5,786 nucleotides of DNA, taken from NCBI GenBank assembly GCA_016198885.1, contig JACQHV010000030.1:1-5786 (forward strand). Reading direction: 5' to 3'. Numbering within the stretch: the first letter of the stretch is position 1; every line of letters begins with the position of its first letter. The DNA is from Gammaproteobacteria bacterium (GTDB lineage: Bacteria; Pseudomonadota; Gammaproteobacteria; Eutrophobiales; Eutrophobiaceae). The translations under genes were made by a program, and so were the position numbers. The notes below the pieces were generated by a model. The model searched no databases. It saw nothing but the letters and a program-made list of their open reading frames with translations, and was not told where the DNA came from. Positions 1 to 5,786 of this stretch are shown in pieces.

Positions 1-1710
1 GCCCAGACCCTGGCCAGATTCAAACACCCTAATATTGTCCGGGTTCATGCGGTATTTAAAGAAAACAATACCGCATATATGGTCATGGAATATGAACAGG
101 GCAGGGGGATGCATGAAATTCTCAAGGAAAAGAACACACTCGCACAAGATGAACTGAAAAAAATACTGTTGCCGATCCTCGATGGTCTGGCGGCGATTCA
201 CGCAGCCAATTTTATTCATCGCGATATCAAACCACCTAATATATACATTCGTGAAGATAACAACCCGGTGTTGCTCGATTTTGGATCAGCACGCCAGTCA
301 TTGAGTGAACAGACGCGCACGCTGACTACCATGGTTTCGCCCGGCTATGCACCTTTTGAGCAATATGTGAGCAAGAGCAACAAGCAGGGGCCATGGACGG
401 ATATTTACGGATTGGGCGCAACCATGTACCGGTCTGTTACAGGCATATCACCCGCAGATTCCATGGACAGAAGCGAGGCGATATTACATACCGACAAGGA
501 TATTTTCGTCCCTGCCGCGGAAATTGCAAAAGACCAGTACTCGAAGAATTTTCTTGCTGCCATTGATCATGCCCTGGCCTTCAAACCGGAAGATCGCCCT
601 CAGACGATTACCGCATGGCGCCGTGAATTCGATAGTATTTCGGTAAAGTCAAAGGTACCGGAAAAATTGGATCAGGCGTTAACCATGAAACCAACCAGTG
701 AAGCGGAAACAGTGGCAGTAATGGCCAAGACAGCACGCATTAAAAAGGAATCCAATATTACTGCAGAAGCTGTTGAACAACCGTCTTCTTTCGAGAGAGT
801 AATTGACAATACATACCGCGTTATAAAAAAACTTTTGAAATGGGGACTCATTATTCTTGGCATACTGGTATTGCTGGCCGTATTAACTAATATCAGCAGG
901 AAGAAAGATGAGGTTATGACCGGTGCAAGCAGCCCTGAAGTAACGGAACCGGTTATTGACAGTACTACAGAAATTGAACCAGTCGTGCAGCCGCCGGACG
1001 AGGCAGCAAAAACTGCAGAAGAACAGGAGCGGATCATTGAGCAATTACTGGCCGATGCAAAGGCGGATATAACAGCTTTGCGTTTGTCTTCACCCGCCGG
1101 GAATAATGCAGTTGAGAAATATCGCAAGGTATTAAATCTCGATCCGGGTAATACGGAGGCCTTGCAGGGTCTTGATAACGTTGTCGCTGAATATCTGCAT
1201 TTGATGGACCATGCCCTGGAAAATGACAATCTTGCACAGGCGGGAAGTTATCTGCGCAGGGCCAGAGACATTAATTCCGGGCATCCCGAAATACCTGCAG
1301 CACAGGAGAGACTGGATGCAGCTCATCAGGCACAATTGCAAAAGGAACAGGAATTGTTAAAAGAGCAGGAACTGGAAGAACAACAACAACTCGAACAAGC
1401 AGTAATCCAGGAGGAGAAGATTGATGAACCGCAAAGTCTGGTGCCAGAGTCTGAACGGCGCGCACTGCAATCTCTGAAGGAAAGGATCAGCGCCAACCCG
1501 CAGGACAGAGCGGCACGACAGGAGTTAAGGCAACTCGCGGATAAATTCGAGAAAAATATCAGGCAGGCCATCGAAAACAAGGAATTTGATCTGGCTGAGG
1601 ACTATGTACATGAAATCCAGTCAGTAACTGATAATCCCAAGACACAGAAAAGATTGAATGAGCTGTTGCGGGCCATTGAAAAGAAAAAGTATGCAACAAG
1701 TGCAGATTAA
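1..1710 (+). CDS. Membrane-anchored Ser/Thr protein kinase with extracytoplasmic TPR-like tail (5' partial)
   Basis: The frame is open from base 1, so the first internal ATG (79) is not the real start; the gene begins left of the window. Counting residues from base 1 (569 visible), the Hanks-type kinase core shows a catalytic loop HRDIKPPN at 73-80 (Asp75, Lys77, Asn80), DFG at 93-95, a variant APE motif read as YAPFEQ at 116-121, the F-helix WTDIYGLG at 132-139 and the late Arg of EDRP at 199. The glycine-rich loop and ATP-anchoring lysine are cut off. A hydrophobic helix follows at about 281-298 with basic residues on both sides. The kinase must be cytoplasmic, so the tail is inferred to be periplasmic. 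The tail holds two TPR-like modules (370-418 and 488-536) around a Gln/Glu-rich coiled coil (about 440-470). By family it phosphorylates Ser/Thr on proteins; its substrates and ligand cannot be told. The nitroreductase gene starts 39 bases downstream on the same strand. Confidence 0.93.
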   Translation, partial: AQTLARFKHPNIVRVHAVFKENNTAYMVMEYEQGRGMHEILKEKNTLAQDELKKILLPILDGLAAIHAANFIHRDIKPPNIYIREDNNPVLLDFGSARQSLSEQTRTLTTMVSPGYAPFEQYVSKSNKQGPWTDIYGLGATMYRSVTGISPADSMDRSEAILHTDKDIFVPAAEIAKDQYSKNFLAAIDHALAFKPEDRPQTITAWRREFDSISVKSKVPEKLDQALTMKPTSEAETVAVMAKTARIKKESNITAEAVEQPSSFERVIDNTYRVIKKLLKWGLIILGILVLLAVLTNISRKKDEVMTGASSPEVTEPVIDSTTEIEPVVQPPDEAAKTAEEQERIIEQLLADAKADITALRLSSPAGNNAVEKYRKVLNLDPGNTEALQGLDNVVAEYLHLMDHALENDNLAQAGSYLRRARDINSGHPEIPAAQERLDAAHQAQLQKEQELLKEQELEEQQQLEQAVIQEEKIDEPQSLVPESERRALQSLKERISANPQDRAARQELRQLADKFEKNIRQAIENKEFDLAEDYVHEIQSVTDNPKTQKRLNELLRAIEKKKYATSAD

Positions 1711-1749
1711 AATTCTCTCATTATTTTGAGCCGCTGAATTTTTATAGCC

Positions 1750-2319
1750 ATGTCAGAAAGAACATCAGATAAATCCATTGAAGAACTGATTTCCGGCCGC
1801 CGGACAATTTATGCATTCAAGTCAAGCCCCGTCCCGCCGCTCGAAGAGATTAAACAAGCCATCAATCTTGCCCGTTGGGCGCCGAATCATTATCTGACTG
1901 AACCCTGGCATTTTTATCTAGTTGGACCGAAAACCGCCAAGGCCATTGCACAACTTAACGCAGAACTGGTCGGCGTAAAGCATGGCGAAAAAGCGGCTCA
2001 AATCAAACTGGAACGCTGGTCAAAAATGCCGGGATGGTTGGTACTGACCTGCAACAAATCAGATGATCCGGTCCGTGCGCAGGAAGATTATGCGGCCTGC
2101 TGTTGCGCCGTTCAGAACCTTATGTTGTATTTATGGAGCCTGGGTATAGGCGTAAAATGGAATACCGGAGATGTCATTCAAGAGAGCAAGTTTTATGATC
2201 TCATCTGGGTTGATCCCGATGCTGAGACTGTTGTTGGCCTGTTTTGGTATGGTTATGCAGAAGAGGTTCCGAATAAAGCACGCAAACAGGTTGATCGATT
2301 CCTGATCGAATTACCGTAA
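1750..2319 (+). CDS. Nitroreductase-family FMN-dependent oxidoreductase
   Basis: This 189-residue protein has the usual length of the small, single-domain nitroreductases (YdjA-like group). Visible family marks are the N-terminal Arg pair at 17-18, which typically contacts FMN phosphate, the segment ARWAPNH at 41-47 followed by EPWHF at 51-55, the helix around EDYAACCCAVQNLML at 112-126, the GIGVKWNTG stretch at 132-140 that leads to the flavin site, and the closing VVGLFWYGYAE at 161-171. Members are cytoplasmic FMN homodimers that use NAD(P)H to reduce nitro-compounds, quinones or other acceptors; the substrate cannot be predicted here. There is no signal peptide. A run of three cysteines (117-119) lies where small residues are usual. 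No good Shine-Dalgarno sequence precedes the ATG at 1750, but no better start is seen. It sits between the kinase and ccmA, and a link to cytochrome c maturation is only positional. Confidence 0.87.
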   Translation: MSERTSDKSIEELISGRRTIYAFKSSPVPPLEEIKQAINLARWAPNHYLTEPWHFYLVGPKTAKAIAQLNAELVGVKHGEKAAQIKLERWSKMPGWLVLTCNKSDDPVRAQEDYAACCCAVQNLMLYLWSLGIGVKWNTGDVIQESKFYDLIWVDPDAETVVGLFWYGYAEEVPNKARKQVDRFLIELP

Positions 2320-2371
2320 TTTTTAAGAATAAGTTTAATCAATTCATCCTTTACATCTTATTTCCTTTTTT

Positions 2372-3001
2372 ATGTATGAAAACACTTCTGCTGTTCTGGA
2401 AGCAGTAAGATTAAAATGCGTACGAGGCGAACGGCTGATATTTGAAAATGTCGGTTTCCAGTTATGTTCCGGCGAAGTTTTACAGATAGACGGGCCAAAC
2501 GGCAGTGGAAAAACCAGTCTTCTCAGAATACTTTGCGGACTTGCTGTAGCTGAAGAAGGAGAAGTTAATTGGAAAGGCAGATCGATTAACGACGATCTTG
2601 CTGAGTACGTCAGGGAAGTAAACTATATCGGACACAACAATGGCATCAAGTCTGAACTCACCCCGCTTGAAAATCTGGTTGTTGCCAGGTCTTTAATGTC
2701 ATCAAACCGGGAGTTCTCCCTCATGGAGGCGCTTGCACAAATGAATTTATCCGACATCGCTGATATACCGGTTCGCAAACTGTCATCCGGTCAGTGCAGG
2801 CGTGTCGCATTATCGCGCCTGCTGATTTCACAAGCACGCCTCTGGATTCTGGATGAACCCTTTACAACATTGGATGATAATGGCAGGCATCTGGTGCAGG
2901 ATTTGATTGCAACCCATGCCAGAAAAGGAGGAAATGCGGTCATTGTCACGCATGAGTCGTTGAATCTGCCGGAAGTTATATTAAATAAACTAACTCTTTA
3001 G
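2372..3001 (+). CDS. ccmA: CcmA, ATP-binding subunit of the cytochrome c maturation ABC transporter
   Basis: The 209-residue product is a compact ABC ATPase of normal CcmA length. It has Walker A GPNGSGKT at 41-48, the CcmA-like Q-loop region YIGHNNGIK at 85-93, the signature LSSGQ at 137-141, Walker B LWILDEP at 157-163 and the H-loop His194. Established role: with CcmB it forms an inner-membrane ABC complex whose ATP hydrolysis releases holo-CcmE from its complex with CcmC and CcmD; direct haem export by CcmAB is no longer favoured. It acts on the cytoplasmic face. The ATG at 2372 is the only reasonable in-frame start before the first beta strand, although it is preceded by a pyrimidine-rich tract and not by a Shine-Dalgarno sequence. 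It is the first ccm gene, 52 bases after the nitroreductase stop, and ccmB begins 3 bases after its stop. Confidence 0.96.
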   Translation: MYENTSAVLEAVRLKCVRGERLIFENVGFQLCSGEVLQIDGPNGSGKTSLLRILCGLAVAEEGEVNWKGRSINDDLAEYVREVNYIGHNNGIKSELTPLENLVVARSLMSSNREFSLMEALAQMNLSDIADIPVRKLSSGQCRRVALSRLLISQARLWILDEPFTTLDDNGRHLVQDLIATHARKGGNAVIVTHESLNLPEVILNKLTL

Positions 3002-3004
3002 GAA
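3000..3004 (+). promoter_or_regulatory. Ribosome binding site for ccmB
   Basis: AGGAA overlaps the ccmA stop codon (TAG, 2999-3001) and lies immediately before the tandem start codons ATGATG. The distance is unusually short for the ATG at 3005 and a little better for the one at 3008, which favours 3008 as the used start. The arrangement suggests that ribosomes ending ccmA re-initiate on ccmB. Confidence 0.5.
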
Positions 3005-3688
3005 ATGATGAAAAGTAATTTGTTGGATGTTTTTATGACAATTTTGAAACGCGATTTGTCACTTGGATTGAGTCGCAGCAGTGAAATTGCCAATCCATTA
3101 ATTTTCTTTTTTATTGTGGTAATGATATTTCCTTTTGCTCTCGGCCCTGAATCAAACTTGCTTCAGCGTATTATGCCCGGCGTGATTTGGATTGCCGTTT
3201 TACTGTCAGCAACCTTGTCGCTGGACATGATGTTTCGTTCAGATTTTGAAGACGGGAGTCTTGAATTAATGTTGTTATCCCGTTATCCCATGACGCTGCT
3301 CATCATGGCAAAAATTACCGCACACTGGTTGTTAACGGGCGCGCCACTGATATTGGCAAGCATATTCCTGGGTGTATTACTGAATCTGCCGGTGGAATCA
3401 TTGTTATACCTGTTCATTACAATGATGCTGGGCACACCGGTTCTGAGTATGGTCGGTTCCGCTGTCATGGCCTTGACTGTGGGACTTCGCGGGGGCGGGG
3501 TATTACTCGCTCTCCTCATACTTCCACTTTATATTCCAGTTCTGATCTTCTCTATTGCCGCGATTGATAATGCGATATTGGGTCTTCCAATTACAGGGGA
3601 AATTTACATATTGGGGGCATTACTGGTGCTGGCGATAACGCTGGCCCCGTTTGCCACATCAACTTCACTGCGGATACGGTTTGGATAA
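3005..3688 (+). CDS. ccmB: CcmB, membrane subunit of the cytochrome c maturation ABC transporter
   Basis: The 227-residue product is a polytopic inner-membrane protein with about six hydrophobic segments (roughly 29-47, 57-76, 98-126, 133-161, 165-187 and 202-221). It carries CcmB-typical stretches: SEIANPLIFF near 26-35, GPESNLLQRIMPGVIW at 47-62, FEDGSLE at 81-87, AHWLLTGAPL at 106-115 and LAPFATSTSLRI near the C-terminus. It is the permease partner of CcmA in the CcmABCD complex that frees haem-loaded CcmE. The start is uncertain: ATG at 3005, 3008 and 3035 are all in frame. The last (Met11) matches the N-terminus of E. coli CcmB best, while the AGGAA at 3000-3004 favours one of the first two. 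ccmC follows after 2 bases, consistent with one operon. Confidence 0.95.
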   Translation: MMKSNLLDVFMTILKRDLSLGLSRSSEIANPLIFFFIVVMIFPFALGPESNLLQRIMPGVIWIAVLLSATLSLDMMFRSDFEDGSLELMLLSRYPMTLLIMAKITAHWLLTGAPLILASIFLGVLLNLPVESLLYLFITMMLGTPVLSMVGSAVMALTVGLRGGGVLLALLILPLYIPVLIFSIAAIDNAILGLPITGEIYILGALLVLAITLAPFATSTSLRIRFG

Positions 3689-3690
3689 AC

Positions 3691-4434
3691 ATGTTGAGAC
3701 ACATCAATCAATTTGCATCACCAAAAAACTTTTATGCCTTGTCGTGCAAGCTTGTGCACTATTTCGGTGGGGCTTGTTTGCTATTATTTGTTGCCGGTGT
3801 ATTCGGCGGTTTGCTGTTTTCTCCCCCGGATTACCAACAGGGGGAAAGCGTGAGAATCATCTATGTACATGTGCCAAGCGCGTGGATGTCACTTTTCGTT
3901 TATATCGTTATGGCCGGTGCCGGCACCATTGGCCTTATCTGGAGGATCAAGATAATGGATGTTATTGCGAGGAGCAGTGCCCCGCTGGGCGCATCATTTA
4001 CTTTTCTGGCACTGGCAACAGGATCATTGTGGGGTAAACCAATGTGGGGTGCCTGGTGGGTGTGGGATGCGCGATTGACTTCAGAATTGATCCTTCTGTT
4101 TCTTTATCTGGGATATATAGCCCTTCAATCTGCTATTGAAGACCCTCGCATGGCAGCGAGAGCAGGTGCCATCCTCGCACTAATCGGCATCATCAATATA
4201 CCGATTATTCATTTTTCAGTTGAATGGTGGAGCACCCTGCATCAAGGCCCTACTGTCAGTAAATTAGATGCTCCATCGATCCATATCGACATGTTAATTC
4301 CGTTATTATTAATGGCGCTCGCTTATATGTGTTATTTCATTTCGGCAGTATTGATGCGGGCACGATGTGATTTACTTGCATTGGAACGAAACAGCGCATG
4401 GGTTGGTGAACTCATAGGCGAGAGGAGTAGATAA
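3691..4434 (+). CDS. ccmC: CcmC, haem-handling protein that loads haem onto CcmE
   Basis: This 247-residue polytopic membrane protein belongs to the haem-handling (HHP) family. It has the tryptophan-rich WWD motif at 114-126 (WGKPMWGAWWVWD), followed by ARLTSELIL. The two axial haem-ligand histidines known from E. coli CcmC fall at the same residue numbers, His60 in VHVPSAWM and His184 in STLHQGP. About six membrane helices can be seen, with the WWD loop expected on the periplasmic side. CcmC binds haem and presents it to CcmE for covalent attachment, assisted by CcmD. All key residues are present, so the protein should be functional. The stop codon TAA (4432-4434) shares one base with the ccmD start (4434-4436), a TAATG junction that implies translational coupling. 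Confidence 0.97.
   Translation: MLRHINQFASPKNFYALSCKLVHYFGGACLLLFVAGVFGGLLFSPPDYQQGESVRIIYVHVPSAWMSLFVYIVMAGAGTIGLIWRIKIMDVIARSSAPLGASFTFLALATGSLWGKPMWGAWWVWDARLTSELILLFLYLGYIALQSAIEDPRMAARAGAILALIGIINIPIIHFSVEWWSTLHQGPTVSKLDAPSIHIDMLIPLLLMALAYMCYFISAVLMRARCDLLALERNSAWVGELIGERSR
4423..4427 (+). promoter_or_regulatory. Strong Shine-Dalgarno sequence for ccmD
   Basis: AGGAG lies inside the end of ccmC, six bases before the ccmD ATG at 4434. It is the clearest ribosome binding site in the window and supports ccmD as a real translated gene. Confidence 0.75.
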
Positions 4435-4607
4435 TGCTGCCAGAAATTCAGGAATTCTTCCACATGGGTGGTTATGCCTTTTATGTCTGGTCATCTTATG
4501 GGCTCTGTTTTATTGTGCTTGTGCTCAATATCATTATTCCTTTGTGCCGTGAAAAAGTGATAATTCGATCCATAGCAATTCAGGTACATCGAAAACAGCA
4601 GAAATGA
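4434..4607 (+). CDS. ccmD: CcmD, small haem exporter accessory protein
   Basis: This 57-residue reading frame lies between ccmC and ccmE. It shows the CcmD hallmark near the N-terminus, FFHMGGYAFYVWSSYG at 8-23, closely resembling the E. coli FFAMGGYAFFVW. A single membrane helix follows (about 17-37), then a basic cytoplasmic tail (CREKVIIRSIAIQVHRKQQK, 38-57). CcmD is required to release holo-CcmE from CcmC within the CcmABCD complex and has no catalytic residue of its own. The length is normal for this family. It overlaps ccmC by one base and ccmE by four bases (ATGA), and a strong AGGAG precedes it. Two cysteines (25 and 38) are present, with no known meaning. Confidence 0.93.
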   Translation: MLPEIQEFFHMGGYAFYVWSSYGLCFIVLVLNIIIPLCREKVIIRSIAIQVHRKQQK

Positions 4608-5065
4608 ATCGCAAACGGCGAAATGTTGTATTTGCAGTCTGTTTTATTGTCGCGGGTATGACCATCGCAACAACACTGGCACTCAAGGCATTCCGGGAAA
4701 ATCTTTTGTATTTTTACAGCCCATCTCAGGTGCAGGCGGGCAAGGCACCTCAATCCAGGCCATTCCGTATCGGTGGGCTTGTAGAGGAAAAGAGTGTCGT
4801 ACGCAATCCGGATAACCTCACTGTCCAGTTTGTTCTTACTGATACAATGCAAACCGTTACGGTTGTATATGATGGCATTTTGCCTGATCTTTTCAGAGAG
4901 GGTAAAGGTGTTGTTGCAAATGGAAAATTACGATCAGATGGAGTGTTTGAGGCCTTTGAAGTTCTGGCAAAGCACGACGAAAATTATATGCCACCTGAAG
5001 TAGCAGATGCCCTGGCTGCTGCAAATAAACCTATCACCGTCAATTCAGTGGTCAAACCGGAATGA
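4604..5065 (+). CDS. ccmE: CcmE, periplasmic haem chaperone (His type)
   Basis: The 153-residue product has a basic N-terminus (MNRKRR) and one uncleaved signal-anchor helix (about 8-27). A periplasmic beta-barrel (OB-fold) domain spans about 50-135. The haem-attachment motif LAKHDENYMPPEV is at 121-133: His124 is the residue that binds haem covalently (E. coli His130), and Tyr128 corresponds to the axial ligand Tyr134. It is therefore the common His-type CcmE and not the Cys-type variant found in archaea and some deltaproteobacteria. CcmE receives haem from CcmC and passes it to CcmF. The flexible C-terminal tail is short. Both junctions are four-base ATGA overlaps, with ccmD upstream and ccmF downstream, which indicates coupled translation. 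Confidence 0.97.
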   Translation: MNRKRRNVVFAVCFIVAGMTIATTLALKAFRENLLYFYSPSQVQAGKAPQSRPFRIGGLVEEKSVVRNPDNLTVQFVLTDTMQTVTVVYDGILPDLFREGKGVVANGKLRSDGVFEAFEVLAKHDENYMPPEVADALAAANKPITVNSVVKPE

Positions 5066-5786
5066 TTGTCGAACTTGGACACTTTACCCTGATCATGGCC
5101 CTGTCCATGGCCGTTATACAGGCGGTCTTTCCTTTAATCGGTGCGGCACGCAATGACGCCGGTTGGATGGCCATGGCACGGCCTGCGGCCTGTGCGCAAT
5201 TTTTATTTCTTGTGTTGACTTTTTGTCTACTCATCCATGCTTTTGTTACTAATGATTTTTCTGTGATATACGTGGCCAACAATTCCAATACATTATTGCC
5301 TGTCGCCTATCGAATTTCTGCGGTATGGGGTGCGCACGAGGGTTCATTATTGTTATGGACACTGATTCTTGGTGCCTGGACACTGGCCGTTGCAAAATTC
5401 AGCCGTAATCTGCCGGAAATTTTCATCTCCCGTGTCATCGGTATCATGGGCTTGATCAGTGTCGGTTTTTTATTGTTCATGTTATTAACGTCAAATCCAT
5501 TTCAACGCCAGTTCCCGTTGCCGGAAGGCGCTGATCTGAATCCGCTGTTACAGGATCCCGGACTGATCATTCATCCGCCTGTGCTTTACACAGGCTACGT
5601 TGGTTTTTCAGTGGCCTTTGGATTTGCCATTGCCGCGCTTCTGGGCGGTCAACTCGATGCTGCCTGGGCACGCTGGTCCCGGCCCTGGACTACTGCGGCA
5701 TGGATTTTTCTTACCTTGGGTATCGCATTGGGGAGTTGGTGGGCTTATTACGAACTGGGGTGGGGAGGCTGGTGGTTCTGGGACCC
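5062..5786 (+). CDS. ccmF: CcmF, cytochrome c haem lyase subunit (3' partial)
   Basis: The frame starts at the ATG overlapping the ccmE stop codon and stays open to the window edge, giving 241 full codons of a protein that is usually about 650 residues. The start MIVELGHFTLIMALSMAV followed by GAARNDAGWMAMARP (27-41) is typical of CcmF. Family motifs include VWGAHEGSLLLW at 88-99, TSNPF near 143-147 and LQDPGLIIHPP at 163-173, in which His171 corresponds to a conserved transmembrane haem ligand (E. coli His173). The periplasmic WWD motif runs from about 227 and is cut at the edge at Asp241. Several membrane helices are visible. CcmF takes haem from CcmE and, with CcmH and CcmI, attaches it to the CXXCH motif of apocytochromes c. 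The break is the window boundary and not a mutation. Confidence 0.96.
   Translation, partial: MIVELGHFTLIMALSMAVIQAVFPLIGAARNDAGWMAMARPAACAQFLFLVLTFCLLIHAFVTNDFSVIYVANNSNTLLPVAYRISAVWGAHEGSLLLWTLILGAWTLAVAKFSRNLPEIFISRVIGIMGLISVGFLLFMLLTSNPFQRQFPLPEGADLNPLLQDPGLIIHPPVLYTGYVGFSVAFGFAIAALLGGQLDAAWARWSRPWTTAAWIFLTLGIALGSWWAYYELGWGGWWFWD

Noticed and set aside
803..827. TTGACA followed by TATAAA, resembling a sigma-70 promoter
   Set aside because: It lies inside the kinase gene and the spacer is only about 13 bases, against the usual 16-18. The AT-rich codons before the membrane helix explain it.
672..1580. Several overlapping minus-strand reading frames opposite the kinase
   Set aside because: They lie antisense to a well-supported kinase gene, have no recognisable domains and show Ser/Cys/Leu-rich compositions typical of shadow frames.
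1709..1742. Inverted repeat AAAATTC...GAATTTT with a nested CTCA...TGAG around the kinase stop codon, possibly a terminator
   Set aside because: The stems are short, AT-rich and interrupted by unpaired bases, and the T run after them is brief. It is too weak to call a terminator.
2350..2376. TTTACA ahead of ccmA as a possible -35 box
   Set aside because: No matching -10 box lies at a suitable distance; the nearest AT-rich hexamer overlaps the ccmA start codon.
3651..4037. 128-codon plus-strand frame overlapping the ccmB end and ccmC
   Set aside because: It is out of frame with ccmC, whose own frame has the WWD motif and both ligand histidines. The alternative product has no recognisable features.
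4434..5065. A variant Cys-type CcmE or a missing CcmD, as in divergent System I operons
   Set aside because: CcmE clearly has His124 and Tyr128 in the standard motif, and an intact ccmD with its MGGYAFYVW signature is present.
5052..5288. Minus-strand frame opposite the start of ccmF
   Set aside because: The plus strand here encodes the conserved CcmF N-terminus, so the opposite frame is a shadow.

Overview
The window is a stretch of ordinary-looking bacterial chromosome with every gene on the + strand. From left to right it holds the 3' part of a membrane-anchored serine/threonine protein kinase, a small nitroreductase-family flavoprotein, and the first six genes of a System I cytochrome c maturation operon (ccmA, ccmB, ccmC, ccmD, ccmE and the 5' part of ccmF). 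The order ccmABCDEF, the His-type CcmE and the close match of CcmA, CcmB and CcmC to Escherichia coli family features (CcmC has its ligand histidines at the same residue numbers, 60 and 184) point to a proteobacterium, most likely a gammaproteobacterium. A betaproteobacterium cannot be excluded. No tRNA, rRNA, CRISPR array, insertion sequence or integrase was seen.

Positions 1-1710 carry the kinase. The window begins just after the glycine-rich loop, the catalytic lysine and probably the alpha-C glutamate would have been encoded. The catalytic loop, DFG motif and activation segment are intact. One transmembrane helix follows, then a long charged helical tail that should lie outside the cytoplasm. 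That tail contains two diverged copies of a TPR-like module, which align without gaps over 49 residues and are separated by a Gln/Glu-rich coiled coil. Positions 1750-2319 encode the nitroreductase-like protein, 39 bases downstream.

From 2372 to the right edge lies the ccm operon. CcmA (ATPase) and CcmB (permease), with CcmC and CcmD, load haem onto CcmE at the periplasmic face of the inner membrane. CcmE then carries the haem to CcmF, part of the haem lyase that attaches it to apocytochrome c. The genes are packed with gaps of 2-3 bases or overlaps of 1-4 bases, which suggests translational coupling. ccmD (57 codons) is short and easily missed. ccmF runs off the right edge within its WWD haem-handling motif. 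The later genes ccmG, ccmH and ccmI would be expected downstream but are not visible.

No new multi-gene system is evident. The least ordinary object is the duplicated extracytoplasmic tail of the kinase. Next are the Cys-Cys-Cys run in the nitroreductase and the placement of both genes directly upstream of a cytochrome c assembly operon. All intergenic gaps are 52 bases or shorter, and none holds a convincing promoter or terminator.
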